From: Catellatospora sp. TT07R-123 | GTDB lineage: Bacteria > Actinomycetota > Actinomycetes > Mycobacteriales > Micromonosporaceae | Direction: 5' to 3' | NCBI RefSeq assembly: GCF_018327705.1 | Contig: NZ_BNEM01000001.1 | Span: 4,340,001-4,404,000, forward strand | Length of the DNA stretch: 64,000 nt | Part shown: piece by piece, positions 1 through 9,695 of the stretch | Numbering within the stretch: position 1 is the first letter of the stretch | Layout: each line of letters opens with the position of its first letter | Translations under genes and position numbers: made by a program | Notes under the pieces: generated by a model | What the model was told of the DNA's origin: nothing | Seen by the model: only the letters and a program-made list of their open reading frames with translations | The model's database searches: none

Positions 1-405
1 CCGGCCCACAATGGCGTCGACCTTGGTGCCGCCCGCCACACCCCCATTCGAGCCGCCGCAGCCGGCGTGGTGATCATAAGCAAGTGCGACCTCGGGAATT
101 GCGACCGAGACGGCAACCTCAACACCCCAGGATGCGGCTGGTACGTAGACATCCTTCATGCCGACCAGGTCATAACCAGGTACTGCCATATGCAAAGCCG
201 CCCCCTTGTACGTGTCGGCGATCGAATCTCGCCCGGGCAGGTGATCGGGTACGTCGGCAACAGTGGCCATTCCACCGGACCGCACCTTCACTTCGAAGTC
301 CATCTCGATGGTGACCGCTCGCATGGCGGCGCCGTGGATCCGATTCCCTTCATGGCAGGAAAGGGCGCCGCTCTCGGCAACGGCGATGGGGGGAAGGACG
401 CATGA
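1..405 (+). CDS. M23-family metallopeptidase, C-terminal part (gene starts upstream of the window)
   Basis: The reading frame is open from base 1, so the gene is cut by the window edge. The visible 134 residues hold the LytM/M23 zinc-peptidase core: HNGVDLGA near residue 4 (HxGxD zinc-binding motif), then the catalytic HLHFEV-type motif seen as TGPHLHFEVH near residue 95. M23 enzymes are usually secreted or surface endopeptidases that cut peptidoglycan cross-links. The region between the motifs (VRVGDRISPGQVIGYVGNSG) is typical of the fold. The part that would show a signal peptide or substrate-binding domain is outside the window. Its stop codon overlaps the next start (ATGA), so the two genes are probably co-translated. 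Family assignment is firm; substrate and location are inferred. Confidence 0.9.
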   Translation, partial: PAHNGVDLGAARHTPIRAAAAGVVIISKCDLGNCDRDGNLNTPGCGWYVDILHADQVITRYCHMQSRPLVRVGDRISPGQVIGYVGNSGHSTGPHLHFEVHLDGDRSHGGAVDPIPFMAGKGAALGNGDGGKDA

Positions 406-1019
406 CTGAAGCGGACTTTGCGGCCTGGGCCGCCGAATGGCGTACTCCGCCTGCCCCGGTAGTTCCTGTTCCTGCCATGACACTTGTCGGCAGTGGCGGA
501 TCGCTTCGTGGAGCCCGCGTGATGATCGGGTTGCCGGGGCACGGATGGCGTACCGAGCTGCGTGGTGATGCGATCATCCGGCAGGGCGCGCGAAGTCTGG
601 TCCCAGTTCTGGCGGAGGCAGAGTGGTACCGCGCTGAGAGGGAACGCGTCGAGGTCTTCGCGGCGCTGGTACCAGTCGAGCGAGTCTGGGTCGAGACCAT
701 CAGTACTGCCGCCGAAAGAGCCGCCGGACCTGTGGACAGTCTCGTGCTGGTATCGCTGGACGCCCCGCCGACTCGGGGGGCCCTGCCAGCCGAGATCCTG
801 GCGTCACAGGCCACTGGACAGCTGACGGGCCGCCGGCTCGTCCAGACTGGCAACGACGGTGAGCAGCGCGGTCTACGGGCCGTCACGGAGGCGCACCTGG
901 GAACGGCTGGTTCGCCGCAGGTCAGGGTCGCCCAGGAAAGTGAGTGGTATCGCTGGGCTGCTACCGGTCAGGCACCAGCCACTCGCGCCGTCCCGCTAGC
1001 AGAACTCTGGCTTGAGTAG
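402..1019 (+). CDS. Unrecognised 205-aa protein with two similar halves, coupled to an M23 peptidase
   Basis: Not recognised. The start overlaps the stop of the M23 peptidase gene (ATGA), so the protein is likely made with it. No signal peptide or membrane segment is visible. The protein seems to contain an internal duplication: residues around 68-96 (AEAEWYRAE then PVERVWVE) resemble residues around 175-205 (AQESEWYRWA then PLAELWLE), each preceded by an LRG/LRA segment. This suggests two small alpha/beta repeats, but no known domain can be named. Being cytosolic while its partner is probably exported, it could be an immunity-like or chaperone-like protein; that is only a guess. Confidence 0.75.
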   Translation: MTEADFAAWAAEWRTPPAPVVPVPAMTLVGSGGSLRGARVMIGLPGHGWRTELRGDAIIRQGARSLVPVLAEAEWYRAERERVEVFAALVPVERVWVETISTAAERAAGPVDSLVLVSLDAPPTRGALPAEILASQATGQLTGRRLVQTGNDGEQRGLRAVTEAHLGTAGSPQVRVAQESEWYRWAATGQAPATRAVPLAELWLE

Positions 1020-1029
1020 TCGTGGCCGA

Positions 1030-1539
1030 TCACGCTGCGATGCTTGGCGAAGGCGTCGGTGAGGCACTTGGCATCGGGCCTTGCTCCGCAGCACAGACAC
1101 GCCAACCGTCCTCCTCTACCAGACCGAATTGCCAGCGCTGCTGACTACTGCTCTCCTCGGCGCCGTCCTTGATCGCGGTGACGGTCAGATCGGTCTGAAT
1201 CCGCACCTGGCCGCTTTGGTCAGCACGGTTGAGAGCACCCCAGCTGATGATGACCTGAACGCCGAAGTCGTGTTCCCGTTTCGCCAGCTCATCGATAAGA
1301 GCTGACATCGGTGCCAGCGCGCTCGGATCCTGGCAGGTGTAGAGATCAACACCGACTTCATCCTTGTTCTGGAGCGCTGCCCGCAGATACTCGGCGACGA
1401 CCACCTCCGGAACGGATCGGTCGATCTTGGTTGCCTCGTGGTATGCCGTCAACGTGGCGACGGCGGCGCCGATGCCCCCCACCGCCAACACGATCACCAG
1501 TCCCAGCAGGACCTTGCGCCAAACCGACCGCCGCTCCAT
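1030..1539 (-). CDS. Membrane-anchored protein with small extracytoplasmic Cys-pair domain
   Basis: Predicted 169 aa. The ATG at 1539 (MERRSVWRK) was chosen because it puts a short basic N-terminus directly before one transmembrane helix (about residues 9-30); longer upstream starts add only a poorly conserved-looking tail. The outer domain carries two cysteines in the contexts LYTC and GWRVC, and the C-terminus is Pro/Ser-rich. The spacing of a helical first part, a TC, beta-rich middle and a final GWxVC matches the C-terminal domain of the Pro-rich protein at 43817-44875, suggesting one fold (an NTF2-like or DUF4878-like lipoprotein/sensor domain) with a possible disulfide. Function unknown. 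Convergent with the preceding gene, 10 bp apart. Confidence 0.75.
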   Translation of the reverse strand: MERRSVWRKVLLGLVIVLAVGGIGAAVATLTAYHEATKIDRSVPEVVVAEYLRAALQNKDEVGVDLYTCQDPSALAPMSALIDELAKREHDFGVQVIISWGALNRADQSGQVRIQTDLTVTAIKDGAEESSSQQRWQFGLVEEDGWRVCAAEQGPMPSASPTPSPSIAA

Positions 1540-1662
1540 CGCACCATTCTCGCTCAGACATCCGCTCATGTGAGTGCATGCCAGCGTGGCACACCGCCGC
1601 ACCCGCCCGCCATCACTTCACCGACAGGCGGCGCCCCCGGCCCGAAGGCCCCCCGCAGCAGC

Positions 1663-1821
1663 TCAGACAGACCCGCGGTTCAGCGTTCCGGCAGCCCACA
1701 GCCCGCAGCAACACATGATCACCAGGATCAGCGCGATCGCGACCGCCGCGAGCACGAGCCCGACCGGCTTCTTCAGATACCCCAGCAGTCGCGACGGCGG
1801 CTTGGGCGGCTCAGGCTGCAT
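1663..1821 (-). CDS. 52-aa single-pass membrane miniprotein
   Basis: A short ORF of 52 codons. It starts MQPEPPKPPSR, then a basic LKKP turn, then a single hydrophobic helix of about 20 residues that ends in three consecutive cysteines (ICCCG-like, sequence VIMCCCGLW), then a short tail. No Shine-Dalgarno sequence precedes it, but TAGGGT (1828-1833 on the minus strand) lies exactly 6 nt before the ATG, the leaderless-start pattern seen at many other genes here, which supports it being expressed. The proline-rich N-terminus before a membrane helix is common in actinobacterial small membrane proteins. The CCC cluster could bind metal or be lipid-modified; function unknown. Confidence 0.6.
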   Translation of the reverse strand: MQPEPPKPPSRLLGYLKKPVGLVLAAVAIALILVIMCCCGLWAAGTLNRGSV

Positions 1822-1908
1822 GCCGACACCCTATGGCCTGGACGCCCCGGCGCCTAGTGATCTCCCACCGTGCCGGGCCCGATCCAGGCCCCCCGGTACG
1901 CTGGCCAG

Positions 1909-2184
1909 GTGACCGATTTCGCCGAACTGGACGCCATGTCGACCGAGCAGCTGCGCGAGCGCGCGTTCGCGAAGGCGCGCGACGAGCGCGACCTGGGCTT
2001 CTTCTGGGACCTGTTCCGTCACCTGCCCACCGCGCCGGAGACGGAGGAGCGGGAGCTTGCCGACATCGGCGCCGCGGTCGACGACGCGGTGTCGCTGTGG
2101 CGCGAGTTCACCGGCCACCACTACGGCAGCAGCGAGCCCCTGATCCGCGCCCGGTTCATCGACTACCTGTCGAAGGCCCAGTAG
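1909..2184 (+). CDS. Hypothetical 91-aa helical protein
   Basis: Not recognised. The GTG at 1909 was preferred over an upstream in-frame GTG at 1870 because TACGCT (1897-1902) sits 6 nt before it, giving a leaderless start, and because the protein then begins with the acidic segment VTDFAELDAM. The product is mostly helical and acidic, with no signal peptide or membrane segment; DLGFFWDLFRHLP and SLWREFTGHHYG are the most distinctive stretches. Its proximity to the FtsK-like gene downstream (same strand, about 180 bp with its own promoter) does not prove a link. Confidence 0.65.
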   Translation: MTDFAELDAMSTEQLRERAFAKARDERDLGFFWDLFRHLPTAPETEERELADIGAAVDDAVSLWREFTGHHYGSSEPLIRARFIDYLSKAQ

Positions 2185-2367
2185 CAGGGCGGCAGCCGGT
2201 CTGCGGACGACGCGGCGCGGCGCGTACCCGATGGGGGCGTGCCGCGCAGCCGATTCCGGATGTCGATCTGTCGCAAGTATGTGAAACCCTCCCGCGCGTT
2301 TGTGCGCGAGGTGTAGAGGGCCCTGCGCTAACCTCCCCCGGGGGAGGACGCAGCGGAGGGCTCAGCG
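2185..2367 (+). promoter_or_regulatory. Promoter region of the FtsK-like gene, with a 16-bp palindrome
   Basis: This gap carries a likely -10 hexamer TAACCT at 2329-2334. A perfect 16-bp palindrome (CCTCCCCC/GGGGGAGG, 2332-2347) overlaps it, and GGAGGG (2355-2360) lies 7 nt before a TTG start at 2368. The palindrome sits at the expected transcription start and could be a repressor site. Its right half also looks like a Shine-Dalgarno sequence, so it could hide the ribosome-binding site in the mRNA. No coding sequence is visible here. Confidence 0.4.
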
Positions 2368-4296
2368 TTGGCAGGATGGAACGCGCGCATTGACCAGGCC
2401 GCTGGTCTGCACCGGCATGCGGCGGCTGTGGTGCAGGCGGCGATGTCGGCTTTGGATAGTTATCTGCCGCCGCCGCGAACGGATCTGGCCGAGCAGCACG
2501 ATCTCGCGGAGCGGCTGCGGGCCGCGGCCGCGAAGCTGGCGCCGGGTTGGCTGGGCGCACGGTTGGACGGGATCTCTTCGGGTACGCCGCTGGGCGATCA
2601 GCGCCGCCCGGAGTTCGTCCGGGTCGGCACGGCCCGGCCGCTCGACGACGACCAGTTTCCGCTGGTGGTGCCGCTGCTGGGCACGGGCCATCTGACGTTC
2701 GGGGCTGATTCGCGTGATCCGCGGGTGGCCGGTGCGCTGCGGTCGCTGCTGCTGCGGCTGCTGGCGACGGCGCCGTCGGGCACGCTGGTGGTGCGGGCGG
2801 TGGACGCGGTCGGCGGAGCGCTGTTCGCCCCGTTCGGGGCGCTGGCCGACGCGGGGCTGATGCCTCCGCCGGTGCACGATCTGGCGGGGTTGCAGGCGGT
2901 GCTGGCCGAGGCGGAGCACTGGGTGCGGCCGACCCGCCCGGTCGCGCAGCGGCGCCCGGCGGCACGGCCGCGGCGGCGGGACTGCACGATGCTGCTGCTG
3001 ATCGCGGCTCTGCCGTCGAATGTCGAAGGTGCCGAGCTGTCGCGGATCACGGCGCTGGCCCAGGCGGGTCCGGCGGCGGGGCTGCATCTGATCGTGGCGG
3101 GCTGGCCGCCGCCGCCCCTGTCCCCGCACACCTCGCAGCCGTCGGCGCAGGCGCCGCTGCCGATGAGCACGCAGCTCGCGCTGCGCAACCCGTACGCCCT
3201 GGTGGGTGGTGGTCCGTTCGCGACACAGCCGGCCGGTGGGCCGCCGAGCCCGACCACGACGTGGTCCGGTCTGTCGGTGCCGGTGGAGCTGGACCCGGAT
3301 CCGCCCGCGGACCTGGTGCAGCGGGTGTGCCGGGAGCTCGCGGCCCGCTATGCCGCCTCGGGCCAGGTGCATCTGATGGACCTGCTGCCGGACCCGGACC
3401 AGTGGTGGGCCGAGTCGTCGGCGGCGGGGCTGTCGACGGTGGTGGGCCTGGCCGGGGAGGCGCCGATCCCGCTGAGCTTCACCGAGCTGACGCCGCACTG
3501 GCTGGTCGCGGGTCGGGCGAGCGCGGGCAAGACCGCGTTCCTGACCAATGTCCTGTACGGCCTGTGCACCCGCTACGACCCCGACGAGCTGGCCCTGTAC
3601 CTGCTGGACTTCGCGCGGGACGGGGCGTACGCGGAGTTCGCGCCGAGTGTGGCCGATCCGGCGTGGCTGCCGCACGCTCGCGTCATCGGGGGGCGCTGCA
3701 CCCGCGAGGCGGGGCTGGCCGTGCTGCGCGATCTGGCGGCGGAGCTGGACGCCCGGGTGCAGCGGTGCGCGGAGGCCGGGGTGGCGCGGTTCGGCGAGCT
3801 GCGGGAGTCGGCGCAGCTGCCGCGGGTGGTGTGCGTGCTGGAGGAGTTCCCGGTGCTGCTGGCCGGGGACGATCCGGTGGCACAGGAGGCGGTGGGGCTG
3901 CTGGAGTCGATCGCGCGCCGCGCGCGGGCGTACGGGATGCACCTGATCCTCAGCTCGCGGTCGGTGCACGCGGTCGAGCAGCTGCACGCCCGGCGTGATT
4001 CGGTGTTCGGGCAGTTCCCGGTGCGGGTGGCGCTGCCGGGCGGCGCCGACGTGCTCCAGGCGTCCAACGACGCGGCGGCGTCGCTGCCGGTGGGCTGCGC
4101 GGTGGTGAACACGGCGGGCGGCCTGGGCGGCCCGCGCAACGCCACGCGCGGCCACGAGAAGACGGTGCGCTTCCCCGATCCGCACACCGATCTGCAGGTG
4201 CTCACGGCCCTGCGGCAGCGGCTGTGGCAGGCGCGTGACCTGGACTCGGACCCGCCGGTGGTGCTGATCGGCGCGAGCAGCGAGGAGATGGCGTGA
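2368..4296 (+). CDS. FtsK/SpoIIIE-family P-loop ATPase (T7SS/translocase-like)
   Basis: 642 aa. A TTG start is used, supported by GGAGGG 7 nt upstream. The C-terminal half is an FtsK/SpoIIIE ATPase: Walker A GRASAGKT at residues 382-389, a hydrophobic strand ending YLLDFARDG (the FtsK LVDFK region), and Walker B VVCVLEEF at 487-494, where Glu replaces the usual Asp. The sensor-like ILSSRSV follows. The N-terminal half (about 85-250) looks like a second, degenerate RecA fold with no P-loop (GTGHLTFGADSRDP). No transmembrane helix is present, unlike FtsK or EccC, so it may be recruited by the membrane protein encoded 34 bp downstream. Such two-gene modules suggest protein or DNA translocation; the substrate is unknown. 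Confidence 0.85.
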   Translation: MAGWNARIDQAAGLHRHAAAVVQAAMSALDSYLPPPRTDLAEQHDLAERLRAAAAKLAPGWLGARLDGISSGTPLGDQRRPEFVRVGTARPLDDDQFPLVVPLLGTGHLTFGADSRDPRVAGALRSLLLRLLATAPSGTLVVRAVDAVGGALFAPFGALADAGLMPPPVHDLAGLQAVLAEAEHWVRPTRPVAQRRPAARPRRRDCTMLLLIAALPSNVEGAELSRITALAQAGPAAGLHLIVAGWPPPPLSPHTSQPSAQAPLPMSTQLALRNPYALVGGGPFATQPAGGPPSPTTTWSGLSVPVELDPDPPADLVQRVCRELAARYAASGQVHLMDLLPDPDQWWAESSAAGLSTVVGLAGEAPIPLSFTELTPHWLVAGRASAGKTAFLTNVLYGLCTRYDPDELALYLLDFARDGAYAEFAPSVADPAWLPHARVIGGRCTREAGLAVLRDLAAELDARVQRCAEAGVARFGELRESAQLPRVVCVLEEFPVLLAGDDPVAQEAVGLLESIARRARAYGMHLILSSRSVHAVEQLHARRDSVFGQFPVRVALPGGADVLQASNDAAASLPVGCAVVNTAGGLGGPRNATRGHEKTVRFPDPHTDLQVLTALRQRLWQARDLDSDPPVVLIGASSEEMA

Positions 4297-4330
4297 GCGT
4301 GTTGGTCGGACCGGCTCCAGGGCGGGATGC

Positions 4331-4951
4331 ATGAGCGAGCGCAGTGCTGCCTGGACGGATTATCTGGCCGCGGCGCAGCGGTTGGACACGGTGCGCCGGG
4401 AGGCCGCCGACGTCGCGTCGGCGGAGGCGGTGGCGCTGGCCGCGGCCCGCGACGAGCTGCCGACGGTGCAGGCTCAGCTGAGCTTGCAGGCGACCAGGCT
4501 GGTGGCCGGCGCGGGCCGGGTGGGCGCGCCGCCGCCGGTGCTGCTGCCGGGCCCGTCGGAGCAGCATCTGGCGGCGCAGGCGGTGGCGGGCGGTCCGGCG
4601 GTGGCGCTGGCGGCGCTGCGGCAGGCGCAGGCGACGATCGAGGTCACGGACGGATCGCTGGCGCGATTCGGGGGTACGGCGGCGCGCGGGCTGCCCCGCA
4701 ACCTACTCATCTACGCCCCGCTCAGCCTGACCGTGCTGGTCGTGCAGATGGCCCTGGCGGGCCTGGCCGACCCGGGCGCGCGGCTGTTCTACCTGCTGGT
4801 GGGCGGCCTGTCGCTGGCGCTGCTGGGGTTCGCGACGGGCTGGCTGCTGGTCGGGCTGGTCTTCCCGAAGGGGTCGCGCACGGTGCCGCTGGGCGCGGTG
4901 ACGTGCTTCGCCCCGGTGCTGCTGGCGGCGCTGCTGTACGCGCTGCGGTAA
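4331..4951 (+). CDS. Membrane protein with N-terminal coiled-coil segment, partner of the FtsK-like ATPase
   Basis: 206 aa, not recognised by family. Residues 1-110 are Ala/Glu/Gln-rich and helical, probably a coiled coil facing the cytoplasm. Three hydrophobic helices follow at about 124-145, 150-180 and 187-205. The ATG at 4331 lies 34 bp after the FtsK-like stop codon, so the two genes probably form one transcript. Plausible role: membrane anchor or channel component for the soluble ATPase. It ends 4 bp from the convergent folE stop. Pairing is inferred only from spacing and orientation. Confidence 0.75.
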   Translation: MSERSAAWTDYLAAAQRLDTVRREAADVASAEAVALAAARDELPTVQAQLSLQATRLVAGAGRVGAPPPVLLPGPSEQHLAAQAVAGGPAVALAALRQAQATIEVTDGSLARFGGTAARGLPRNLLIYAPLSLTVLVVQMALAGLADPGARLFYLLVGGLSLALLGFATGWLLVGLVFPKGSRTVPLGAVTCFAPVLLAALLYALR

Positions 4952-4955
4952 GCCG

Positions 4956-5531
4956 TCAGCGGGCGTTGATGAGGGCCAGCGCCTCGGCGCGGGTCTTCGG
5001 GTCGGTCTTGCACAGGCCGCGCAGCGCACTGGTGACGGTGCGGGCACCGGCCTTGCGGATGCCGCGCATCTCCATGCACATGTGCTCGCACTCCAGCACC
5101 ACGATCACGCCGCGGGCGGCCAGCTGCTTCTGAAGCAGGTCGGCGATCTGCGAGGTGAGACGTTCCTGGACCTGCGGGCGGCGCGCGTACACCTCGACGA
5201 GGCGGGCGAGCTTGGACAGGCCGGTGATGCGCCCGTCGGTGCCGGGCAGGTAGCCGACGTGGGCGACGCCCTTGAACGGCAGCAGGTGGTGCTCGCAGAG
5301 GCTGAACACCTGGATGTCGCGGACCAGCACGAACTCGTCGTGGTCGGCCTCGAACGTGGTGGTGAGCACCTGCGACGGGTCGACCCGCAGGCCGGCGAAC
5401 AGCTCGGCGTACGCGCGGGCGACGCGGGCGGGGGTGCGCTGGAGGCCGTCGCGTTCGGGGTCCTCGCCGAGGGCGATGAGCATCTCCCGAACAGCCTTCT
5501 CGATCCGCCCGAGGTCGACGGCCTCCTCCAC
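4956..5531 (-). CDS. folE: GTP cyclohydrolase I (FolE)
   Basis: Converts GTP to 7,8-dihydroneopterin triphosphate, the first step of folate synthesis. The 191 residues cover the whole catalytic core: [10 protein letters not shown], zinc ligands Cys79 and His82 in [37 protein letters not shown], and third zinc ligand Cys152 in [11 protein letters not shown]. It follows ftsH on the same strand by 65 bp, the usual actinobacterial ftsH-folE order. The only in-frame start is GTG at 5531, with no clear ribosome-binding site. The frame stays open upstream to a stop at 5634-5636 and encodes plausible-looking residues ([12 protein letters not shown]), so the real N-terminus may be longer and use an unusual start. 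Confidence 0.95.
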   Translation of the reverse strand: MEEAVDLGRIEKAVREMLIALGEDPERDGLQRTPARVARAYAELFAGLRVDPSQVLTTTFEADHDEFVLVRDIQVFSLCEHHLLPFKGVAHVGYLPGTDGRITGLSKLARLVEVYARRPQVQERLTSQIADLLQKQLAARGVIVVLECEHMCMEMRGIRKAGARTVTSALRGLCKTDPKTRAEALALINAR

Positions 5532-5596
5532 CGGAACACCGGTGAGGGAGCCGTCGACCAGTCGGGCGGCGAGGTGGTCTAGTTCCTGCTCGCCGT

Positions 5597-7615
<2,019 letters not shown>

Positions 7616-7911
7616 GCTGTTACCGGACGCTAGATCGCGCCCGTGTCCTCCTGATCGATAGAGGCGGTCAGCTCACCGGGCGCGGCCCGGTCACTCGACG
7701 GTACACCGTAGAAACCATCGGTTGAGTGATGCGTGGTGCCGATCGCACAACGTTCAGCGTTTTCTCAGTTCCGCTGCCCACTATTACGGACAAATCGCAC
7801 CCCCGTTCGCTCAGGGCGAACTCGGGCACCTTGCATGATCGCCGCTCCCGGTCGGAACCCGCGCGCACAGCGCGGGAATCGGCCCGAAACGGCGATCAAC
7901 CCCCACACCGC
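7616..7911. promoter_or_regulatory. Noncoding gap between hpt and ftsH: ftsH promoter region
   Basis: 296 bp without a convincing gene. On the minus strand a likely -10 TAGCGT for ftsH lies 11 nt before its ATG, so the 5' leader would be only a few nucleotides. No riboswitch was recognised. The left part next to hpt contains the inverted repeat listed separately at 7836-7898. Confidence 0.4.
7836..7898. repeat. Long inverted repeat (GATCGCCG type) behind hpt
   Basis: TGATCGCCG at 7836-7844 pairs with CGGCGATCA at 7890-7898. Inside it CCCGCGC (7858-7864) pairs with GCGCGGG (7870-7876), giving a long hairpin just past the hpt stop. The same ends and a GCGCGGG core recur in the element at 42908-42977. 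It probably terminates hpt transcription before ftsH, but the resemblance between the two copies suggests a dispersed repeat. Confidence 0.55.
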
Positions 7912-8475
7912 TCAGCGCTGGTACACGTCCGGCTTGAGGATGCCGACGTAGGGGACCTCGCGGTAGCGCTCCGCGTAGTCGAGGCCGTAGCCGACCACGA
8001 ACTCGGTCGGGATGTCGAAGCCGACGTACTTGACCGGCACCGGCACCTTGATCGCCTCGGGCTTGCGGAACAGGGCCACCACGTCGACGGTCTTGGCCGA
8101 GCGGGACTCCAGGTACTTCAGCAGCCAGCTCAGCGTGAGGCCGGAGTCGACGATGTCCTCCACGACGATCACGTGCCGCCCGGCGATGTCGCGGTCGAGG
8201 TCCTTGAGGATGCGCACGACGCCGGAGGACGTGGTCCCCTGGCCGTACGACGAGACCGCCATGAACTCCAGCTCGGCCGGCGGACCGCCGATGCGGCCCA
8301 GCTCGCGGGAGAAGTCCGCCATGAACATGACCGCGCCCTTGAGGACGCAGACGAGCAGCAGGGCGTCGACCGACGCGTAGTCGGCCGCGACCTGCTTGGC
8401 GAGCTCCGCGGTCTTAGCGCGGAGCTCCTCTTCAGTGATGATCACACGGTCGATGTCCGCGTCGTACCAGCCCAT
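7912..8475 (-). CDS. hpt: Hypoxanthine phosphoribosyltransferase (Hpt)
   Basis: 187 aa, full length for the family. Salvages hypoxanthine and guanine to IMP and GMP using PRPP. Visible landmarks: LLVCVLKGAVMFMADF (flexible-loop approach), SSYGQGTTSSG, and the PRPP-binding loop VIVVEDIVDSGLT at 102-114. The ending KPDVYQ is usual for bacterial Hpt. In most actinobacteria hpt directly follows tilS; here tilS is more than 7 kb away and points the other way. A 40-aa membrane ORF ends 4 bp before its ATG and may be cotranslated. Confidence 0.96.
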   Translation of the reverse strand: MGWYDADIDRVIITEEELRAKTAELAKQVAADYASVDALLLVCVLKGAVMFMADFSRELGRIGGPPAELEFMAVSSYGQGTTSSGVVRILKDLDRDIAGRHVIVVEDIVDSGLTLSWLLKYLESRSAKTVDVVALFRKPEAIKVPVPVKYVGFDIPTEFVVGYGLDYAERYREVPYVGILKPDVYQR

Positions 8476-8479
8476 GTGC

Positions 8480-8602
8480 TTAAGCGTGCCCGATGAAGGA
8501 CCTCTTCGGCACGTCGGGGTCGGAATTGGCGACGATCATCCCGAGCTGGCCCGCAACCCCGAGGACCAGCGAGAACACCACGAAGAACACGAACAGCTCC
8601 AT
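8480..8602 (-). CDS. 40-aa single-pass membrane miniprotein upstream of hpt
   Basis: Short ORF of 40 codons, starting MELFVFFVVFSLVLG and continuing as one hydrophobic helix of about 25 residues, followed by a polar tail ending SFIGHA. The ATG at 8602 has a good ribosome-binding site (GGTGAGG, about 6 nt away). Its stop lies 4 bp from the hpt start, so the two are probably on one mRNA, with hpt possibly translated by coupling. No family recognised. The size and topology suit a membrane regulator peptide or an anchor subunit. Confidence 0.6.
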   Translation of the reverse strand: MELFVFFVVFSLVLGVAGQLGMIVANSDPDVPKRSFIGHA

Positions 8603-8681
8603 GACGGCCTCACCGTTTAGAGAAATTTGTTGGAGATCAGCACCGGTGTCGGTATCCAGTCTCCGCCGCAGGCTGCGGGCC

Positions 8682-8707
8682 GGACAGTGGCAGAGATGCC
8701 ACTGTCC
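8682..8707. promoter_or_regulatory. Perfect 11-bp inverted repeat, candidate operator
   Basis: GGACAGTGGCA (8682-8692) and TGCCACTGTCC (8697-8707) form a perfect inverted repeat with a 4-bp spacer in the divergent gap between the hpt unit and the AraC-family gene. If the AraC-type gene starts leaderless at 8744, the repeat covers about -62 to -37, next to the -35 region, which suits a repressor or activator site acting on one or both genes. It could instead be an RNA hairpin, but no T-run follows. Confidence 0.5.
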
Positions 8708-8743
8708 GTCGATTTCCTGCCAATCACGGGCTAGCGTGGAGGG

Positions 8744-9694
8744 ATGCTGACGCGCGTCGCCGTACTGGCGCTGGAGGAGATCGCGCCGTTCGAGCTCGGG
8801 GTGCTGTGCGAGGTGTTCGGCACCGACCGCACCGCCGACGGCTTCCCCGGGTACGACTTCGCGGTGTGCACCGTCGACGGCGGCCCGGTCCGTACCCGGT
8901 CGGGTTTCCTGATCGAGCCGCACGCGGACCTCGCGCCGCTGGCCGACGCCGACCTGGTCGCTGTGCCCGCGCACCCGCTGGCCTGCGACGCGCCACCCGC
9001 CGCCGTGGCGGCGCTGCGGGCGGCCGCCGAGCGCGGGGCCTGGGTGCTGGCGGTGTGCTCGGGCGCGTTCCTGCTCGGGCAGGCCGGGCTGCTCGACGGG
9101 CGCCGCTGCACCACCCACTGGAACCACGCCGCCCTGCTGCGCGAGCGCTACCCGACCGCGCAGGTGGCGCCGGACGAGCTGTACGTGCAGGACGGCCGGG
9201 TGATCACCAGTGCGGGCACCGCCGCCGGGATCGACGCCTGCCTGCACCTGGTCCGGCAGGCGCACGGCGCGTCCGTGGCGACGAAGCTGGCCCGGCGGAT
9301 GGTGGTGCCGCCGCACCGCGCGGGCGGGCAGTCGCAGTTCATCGAGGCACCGATCCCCGAGGCGGTCGACTGCCAGACGCTGCAACCGCTGCTGGAGTGG
9401 CTGCTGCGGCACCTGGACCAGCCGCTGACCGTGGACGACCTGGCCGGGCGGACGCACATGGCGCCGCGCACGTTCGCACGCCGGTTCCGGGCCGAGACCG
9501 GGGCGACACCGCACGACTGGATCACCCATCAGCGGGTGCTGCTGGCCCGGCGGCTGCTGGAGGAGACCGAACTGTCCGTGGAGTCGGTCGCGACCCGCGC
9601 CGGTTTCGGCGACTCGGCCACCCTGCGCCACCACTTCGCCCGCCGCCTCGGCACCACCCCGCTGGGCTACCGCCAGACCTTCCGGCTGAGATGA
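8744..9694 (+). CDS. GlxA-type transcriptional regulator (DJ-1/PfpI domain + AraC DNA-binding domain)
   Basis: 316 aa. The N-terminal half is a DJ-1/PfpI (class I glutamine amidotransferase-like) domain that probably binds a small metabolite: RVAVLALEEIAPFELGVLCE, then the nucleophile-elbow segment VCSGAFLLGQAGLLDG with its Cys, then TTHWNH. The C-terminal half is an AraC pair of helix-turn-helix motifs (LTVDDLAGRTHMAPRTFARR; VATRAGFGDSATLRHHFARR). The ATG at 8744 has TAGCGT 6 nt upstream, so it is probably translated from a leaderless mRNA. A perfect inverted repeat sits just before the promoter and may be its own operator. The effector and targets are unknown. Confidence 0.9.
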   Translation: MLTRVAVLALEEIAPFELGVLCEVFGTDRTADGFPGYDFAVCTVDGGPVRTRSGFLIEPHADLAPLADADLVAVPAHPLACDAPPAAVAALRAAAERGAWVLAVCSGAFLLGQAGLLDGRRCTTHWNHAALLRERYPTAQVAPDELYVQDGRVITSAGTAAGIDACLHLVRQAHGASVATKLARRMVVPPHRAGGQSQFIEAPIPEAVDCQTLQPLLEWLLRHLDQPLTVDDLAGRTHMAPRTFARRFRAETGATPHDWITHQRVLLARRLLEETELSVESVATRAGFGDSATLRHHFARRLGTTPLGYRQTFRLR

Positions 9695-9695
9695 G

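Noticed and set aside
2362-4332. A 656-codon ORF antisense to the FtsK-like gene
   Set aside because: Arg/His/Pro/Gln-rich low-complexity composition typical of the antisense frame of GC-rich genes; the plus-strand frame has clear ATPase motifs.
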